A stretch of 37,723 nucleotides of DNA from Pseudogemmobacter humi (lineage in GTDB: Bacteria; Pseudomonadota; Alphaproteobacteria; Rhodobacterales; Rhodobacteraceae): the NCBI RefSeq assembly GCF_900609055.1, contig NZ_UXAW01000068.1:1-37723 (forward strand). Direction: 5' to 3'. The position numbers and the translations under genes are program-made. A model generated the notes under the pieces. The model had not been told where the DNA came from, made no database searches, and saw only the letters and a list, made by a program, of their open reading frames with translations. Below, in pieces: positions 34,982 through 37,723 of this stretch; the stretch's first letter is position 1, and each line of letters begins with the position of its first letter.

Positions 34982-35007
34982 GGCAGATCGCGGGCCGTTG
35001 GCCCGCC

Positions 35008-35180
35008 AAGGGGCCGTCTGCCCCCTGCGGCGCCTGACGGCGCCACCCCCGAGAGTATTTCTTCAGGGTGAAAAGCATGGCCCCGCTTTGGGCGGCCACG
35101 GCGCGCCCCGGCGTGTCGAAGCCTGGCGCGGGACCGGATCTTTCGCGGGATATGGCTTTCACCCTGACGGAAATACCCTC
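35008..35180. repeat. Intergenic repeat pair in inverted orientation
   Basis: After truA a unit resembling the others begins with GGGGCCGTCTGCCCC, a GGCGCC-TGAC-GGCGCC hairpin and a C-run, then the core GAGAGTATTTCTTCAGGGTG plus AAAAGC (35051-35076). An inverted core lies at 35154-35180; its complement reads GAGGGTATTTCCGTCAGGGT plus GAAAGCC. About 77 bases of unassigned sequence separate the arms. The remaining gap to 35339 holds nothing I can support. Confidence 0.6.
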
Positions 35181-35339
35181 TGGGTCGTCCATCGGTTTCG
35201 CCATCGGTTCGAGGAGCCGATGGACAGGGGCGCCGCGACGCGCGGGGAGCAGACGGCCCCCGTTCCGCCGCGAGGAAAGGATGGACCGGGCCGCCGGTTT
35301 CGCTTAACCCGAAACCGCCAATGGGAGAGGACCGGCCGC

Positions 35340-35621
35340 ATGACCTTCAGCCAGATCATCGTTTCGCAATTCACCGATCCGTTCCGCATCGCTCTGCTCG
35401 CCGCGCTGATCTGGACCATGCTGCGCACCCGCGGCGCCACCGGCACGCTGATCCCGCTGGCGGCAGGCGTCGCCTTCGTCGCCGTCATCATCCCCTCGAC
35501 CATGGGCGCGGGCGCGGCGGTGCCGTTCCTCGACCAGGTGCTGGCGGGGCTGGTGTCGAACACGGTCATCACCGGGGTGCTTCTGGGCCTCTGGGAAGCG
35601 GTGCGGCGCCTGCGCGGCTGA
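35340..35621 (+). CDS. Small hydrophobic membrane protein, function unknown
   Basis: A 93-residue frame from ATG 35340, with GGAGAGG about nine bases upstream. Three hydrophobic stretches are visible (~17-29 RIALLAALIWTML, ~38-57 LIPLAAGVAFVAVIIPSTMG, ~65-88 DQVLAGLVSNTVITGVLLGLWE), so it is probably an inner-membrane protein. The short positive C-terminus (AVRRLRG) would be cytoplasmic. I recognise no family. It is followed by a hairpin terminator and the convergent MFS gene. Confidence 0.72.
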   Translation: MTFSQIIVSQFTDPFRIALLAALIWTMLRTRGATGTLIPLAAGVAFVAVIIPSTMGAGAAVPFLDQVLAGLVSNTVITGVLLGLWEAVRRLRG

Positions 35622-35654
35622 TCAGGCCGCCGCACACAGGGGCGCAAAGGAAAA

Positions 35655-35686
35655 CGGGCCGGGGATCGCTCCCCGGCCCGCCTCGT
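35655..35686. terminator. Bidirectional terminator
   Basis: CGGGCCGGGGA (35655-35665) pairs perfectly with TCCCCGGCCCG (35670-35680) around TCGC. On the plus strand CCTCGTTTTC follows; on the minus strand TTTTCCTTTG follows. It serves both the small membrane protein and the convergent MFS gene. Confidence 0.85.
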
Positions 35687-35702
35687 TTTCGCCGCCGTCA
35701 GA

Positions 35703-37487
35703 TCACTGGTTCTGATCGGCGAAGATGTCTTTCTTGTGGGTGCCGCCCGGCACGAACAGCGCACCGATCACCACCGTCATCAGCGCCACCACGATCGCAT
35801 ACCACAGGCCCGCGTAGATGTTGCCGGACTGGGCCGAGATCGCGAAGGCGGTCGCGGGAAGCAGGCCGCCGAACCAGCCGTTGCCGATGTGATAGGGCAG
35901 CGACAGGCCGGAATAGCGGATGCGGGTCGGGTAGAGTTCCACCAGCATGGCCGCGATCGGGCCGTAGACCATCGTCACCAGGATGATCAGATAGGTCAGC
36001 ACCAGGACGATGGTGATCTTCTGGCCGGAGAAGATGTCGAAGAAGTGGTTGGCCTTGGCCACCGTCGTGTTCTCCTGGCCCGCGACCGGATAGCCCGCGG
36101 CGGAGAGAGCGTCGTTCAGCTCTTTGTCGAAACGCGCCTTTTCCTCGGCGGCGTTGTCGGCGATGCCCGAATAGCCCTGGATCACCGTCTCGCCCACCTG
36201 GACCGAAGCGATGGTTCCGGCCGGTGCGGCCACGGTTTCCGAATTGGCCGAACGCGAGGTCAGACCGGCTTTCAGGATGTCGCAGGAGTTGGTGAACTTC
36301 GCGGTGCCGACCGGGTTGAACTGGAACGAGCAGTCGGCCGGATCGGCGGTCACCACGATCGCGGTCTGATGCGCATGGTAGAGCATCGGGTTCGCGGTCT
36401 TGGTCAGGAAGCCGAACACCGGGAAGTAGGTGATCGCAGCGATCAGGCAGCCGCCGAGGATGATCGGCTTGCGGCCGATGCGGTCCGACAGTTTGCCGAA
36501 GAAGATGAAGCCGTAGGTGCCAAGGATCAGCGACCAGGCCACGAAGACGTTGGCCGAGAAGCTGTCGACCTTGATCACGTTCTGCACGAAGAACAGCGCG
36601 TAGAACTGGCCCGAATACCAGACCACGGCCTGGCCGGCGGTAAGGCCGAGCAGCGCGATCAGGGCGATCTTGCCGTTGCGCCAGTTGCCGAAAGCCTCAC
36701 GCAGCGGGGCTTTGGACTGGGCGCCCTCTTCCTTCATCTTCTTGAAGGCGGGCGATTCGTTCATCTGGAGACGGATATAAAGCGACACCAGCAACAGGAA
36801 GATCGAGCCGAGGAACGGGATCCGCCAGCCCCAGGCGTTGAACGCCTTCATCATCTGCGGCGTGCCATCGGCCAGCAGCACCGGCAGACCGGCCGCATCC
36901 AGCACCGGCTGGTCGGGGTAGTTGCCGTTGACATAGCCCTGCACCATCAGGATCACGATCAGCGAGAGCAGAAGGCCCAGCGTCGCCGTGGTCTGGATGA
37001 ACGAGGTGAAATAGCCGCGCTGGTTCTGCGGTGCGTGTTCGGCCACATAGACCGCAGCGCCGCCGTATTCGCCGCCGAGCGCCAGGCCCTGCAACATCCG
37101 CAATGCGATCAGGATGATCGGCGCCGCGACGCCCCAAGTGTAGTAGCTGGGCAGCATGCCGACGATGAAGGTCGAGAAGCCCATGATGAGGATGGTCATC
37201 AGGAAGGTGTATTTGCGGCCGATCAGGTCGCCCAGCATCCCGAAGACCAGCGCGCCGAACGGGCGCACGATGAAGCCTGCCGCAAAGGCCAGCAGCGCGA
37301 ACACGTTGCGGGTGGCCTCGGGGAAGGGCGTGAAGAACTGCGCGCCGATGATCGCGGCGAGCGAACCATAGAGGTAGAAATCATACCATTCGAAGATCGT
37401 GCCCGCGGAAGAGGCGAGAATGACCTTCTTCTCTTCCCTGGTCATGGGACGTGCGCGGTCGCGCACGTCGGGGGTTGTTGCTACCAT
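35703..37487 (-). CDS. MFS transporter, MHS (metabolite:H+ symporter) family
   Basis: From ATG 37487, preceded by AGGAGG, the protein is 594 residues. The MHS signature start is clear: ILASSAGTIFEWYDFYLYGSL, GFIVRPFGALVFGMLGDLIGRK and LRMLQGLALGGEYGGAAVYVAEHAP. Twelve helices are expected for proton-coupled uptake of an organic acid, amino acid or osmolyte. It is longer than ordinary MHS proteins (about 430-500) because roughly 120 residues (~367-487) are inserted between helices of the C-terminal half. That loop holds C386 and C402, which could form a disulfide if it is periplasmic. A family of such long MHS proteins exists in proteobacteria; the substrate is not established. Confidence 0.92.
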   Translation of the reverse strand: MVATTPDVRDRARPMTREEKKVILASSAGTIFEWYDFYLYGSLAAIIGAQFFTPFPEATRNVFALLAFAAGFIVRPFGALVFGMLGDLIGRKYTFLMTILIMGFSTFIVGMLPSYYTWGVAAPIILIALRMLQGLALGGEYGGAAVYVAEHAPQNQRGYFTSFIQTTATLGLLLSLIVILMVQGYVNGNYPDQPVLDAAGLPVLLADGTPQMMKAFNAWGWRIPFLGSIFLLLVSLYIRLQMNESPAFKKMKEEGAQSKAPLREAFGNWRNGKIALIALLGLTAGQAVVWYSGQFYALFFVQNVIKVDSFSANVFVAWSLILGTYGFIFFGKLSDRIGRKPIILGGCLIAAITYFPVFGFLTKTANPMLYHAHQTAIVVTADPADCSFQFNPVGTAKFTNSCDILKAGLTSRSANSETVAAPAGTIASVQVGETVIQGYSGIADNAAEEKARFDKELNDALSAAGYPVAGQENTTVAKANHFFDIFSGQKITIVLVLTYLIILVTMVYGPIAAMLVELYPTRIRYSGLSLPYHIGNGWFGGLLPATAFAISAQSGNIYAGLWYAIVVALMTVVIGALFVPGGTHKKDIFADQNQ

Positions 37488-37723
37488 CGGCTTCCTCCTT
37501 GTTTGGCCCGCCCGCGGCGGAGCCATATCCCGTTTTTCTGTCAGGTCTCTGGCCGCGCGCGGCGCAATGGACCTGTTGGTGCGGCCTTCTCAGGGGCGCG
37601 GCATCGGCGTTGCCGGAGGATTCTCCGGCGGCTCCGGTCTGTGCGCGCACCTTTTGCGCCTCATGTCAGTCTCTTCCGCCCGGGGCTTTTGCTGCCGCCC
37701 CGGAAGGTTTCGTTTCAGGCGGT
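37488..37723. other. Right-edge intergenic sequence with a hairpin
   Basis: No gene is recognisable here. CCGGGGC (37680-37686) pairs with GCCCCGG (37697-37703), followed by AAGGTTTCGTTT, possibly a terminator for a gene outside the window. The promoter of the MFS gene should lie in this stretch but is not evident. Confidence 0.4.

Noticed and set aside
32737-35037. A 766-codon plus-strand open frame opposite the YcjX gene and across truA
   Set aside because: The sense-strand products are clearly YcjX and TruA; this frame has shadow composition.

Overview
The window is a high-GC (roughly two-thirds G+C) chromosomal segment from an alphaproteobacterium, almost certainly a member of the Rhodobacterales (Rhodobacter/Paracoccus-like). 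The evidence is the codon bias, the protein sequences (MreB-MreC-MreD-PBP2-RodA block, YcjX/YcjF pair, two-domain L25), and a recurring intergenic repeat of the type common in that order. No tRNA, rRNA, CRISPR or prophage signature was seen.

Layout. (1) 1-906: mobile-element debris, an IS3-family element whose orfB is cut by the end of a second, IS5/IS903-like element. (2) 1425-3181: leuA preceded by a 29-codon leader ORF with a leucine-codon run and mutually exclusive hairpins, i.e. a probable leucine attenuator. (3) 3255-4007: a minus-strand protein with a possible PD-(D/E)XK-like core. (4) 4322-10047: the elongasome operon mreB-mreC-mreD-mrdA-rodA, followed by a GhrA-type 2-hydroxyacid reductase. 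(5) 11168-19297: an accessory catabolic locus. A divergent RpiR-type regulator faces a three-part TRAP transporter, a glutamine-synthetase-like ligase, an aldehyde dehydrogenase and an iron alcohol dehydrogenase. After a strong terminator comes a DadA-like FAD oxidoreductase. The logic fits uptake, gamma-glutamylation and two-step oxidation of an amine or amino alcohol; the substrate is unknown. (6) 20714-22809: cardiolipin-synthase-like phospholipase D protein overlapping an endonuclease/exonuclease/phosphatase protein. (7) 23131-23550: an isolated, unusually A+T-rich gene of unknown function. (8) 23723-28553: a hydroxyacid dehydrogenase, a secreted SH3 protein, a TetR regulator coupled to an aminotransferase, and an MFS transporter. 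(9) 28742-34981: translation and housekeeping genes rplY, pth and truA, interspersed with an IsdG-like monooxygenase, an FkbM methyltransferase and the YcjF/YcjX pair. (10) 35340-37487: a small membrane protein and a large MHS-type MFS transporter with an extra loop domain.

The points most worth a second look are the leuA leader, the TRAP/glutamine-synthetase-like catabolic operon with two tiny candidate ORFs, the IsdG-like protein with an intact N-W-H triad, the low-GC orphan, and the intergenic repeat family, which occurs here both singly and as inverted pairs.
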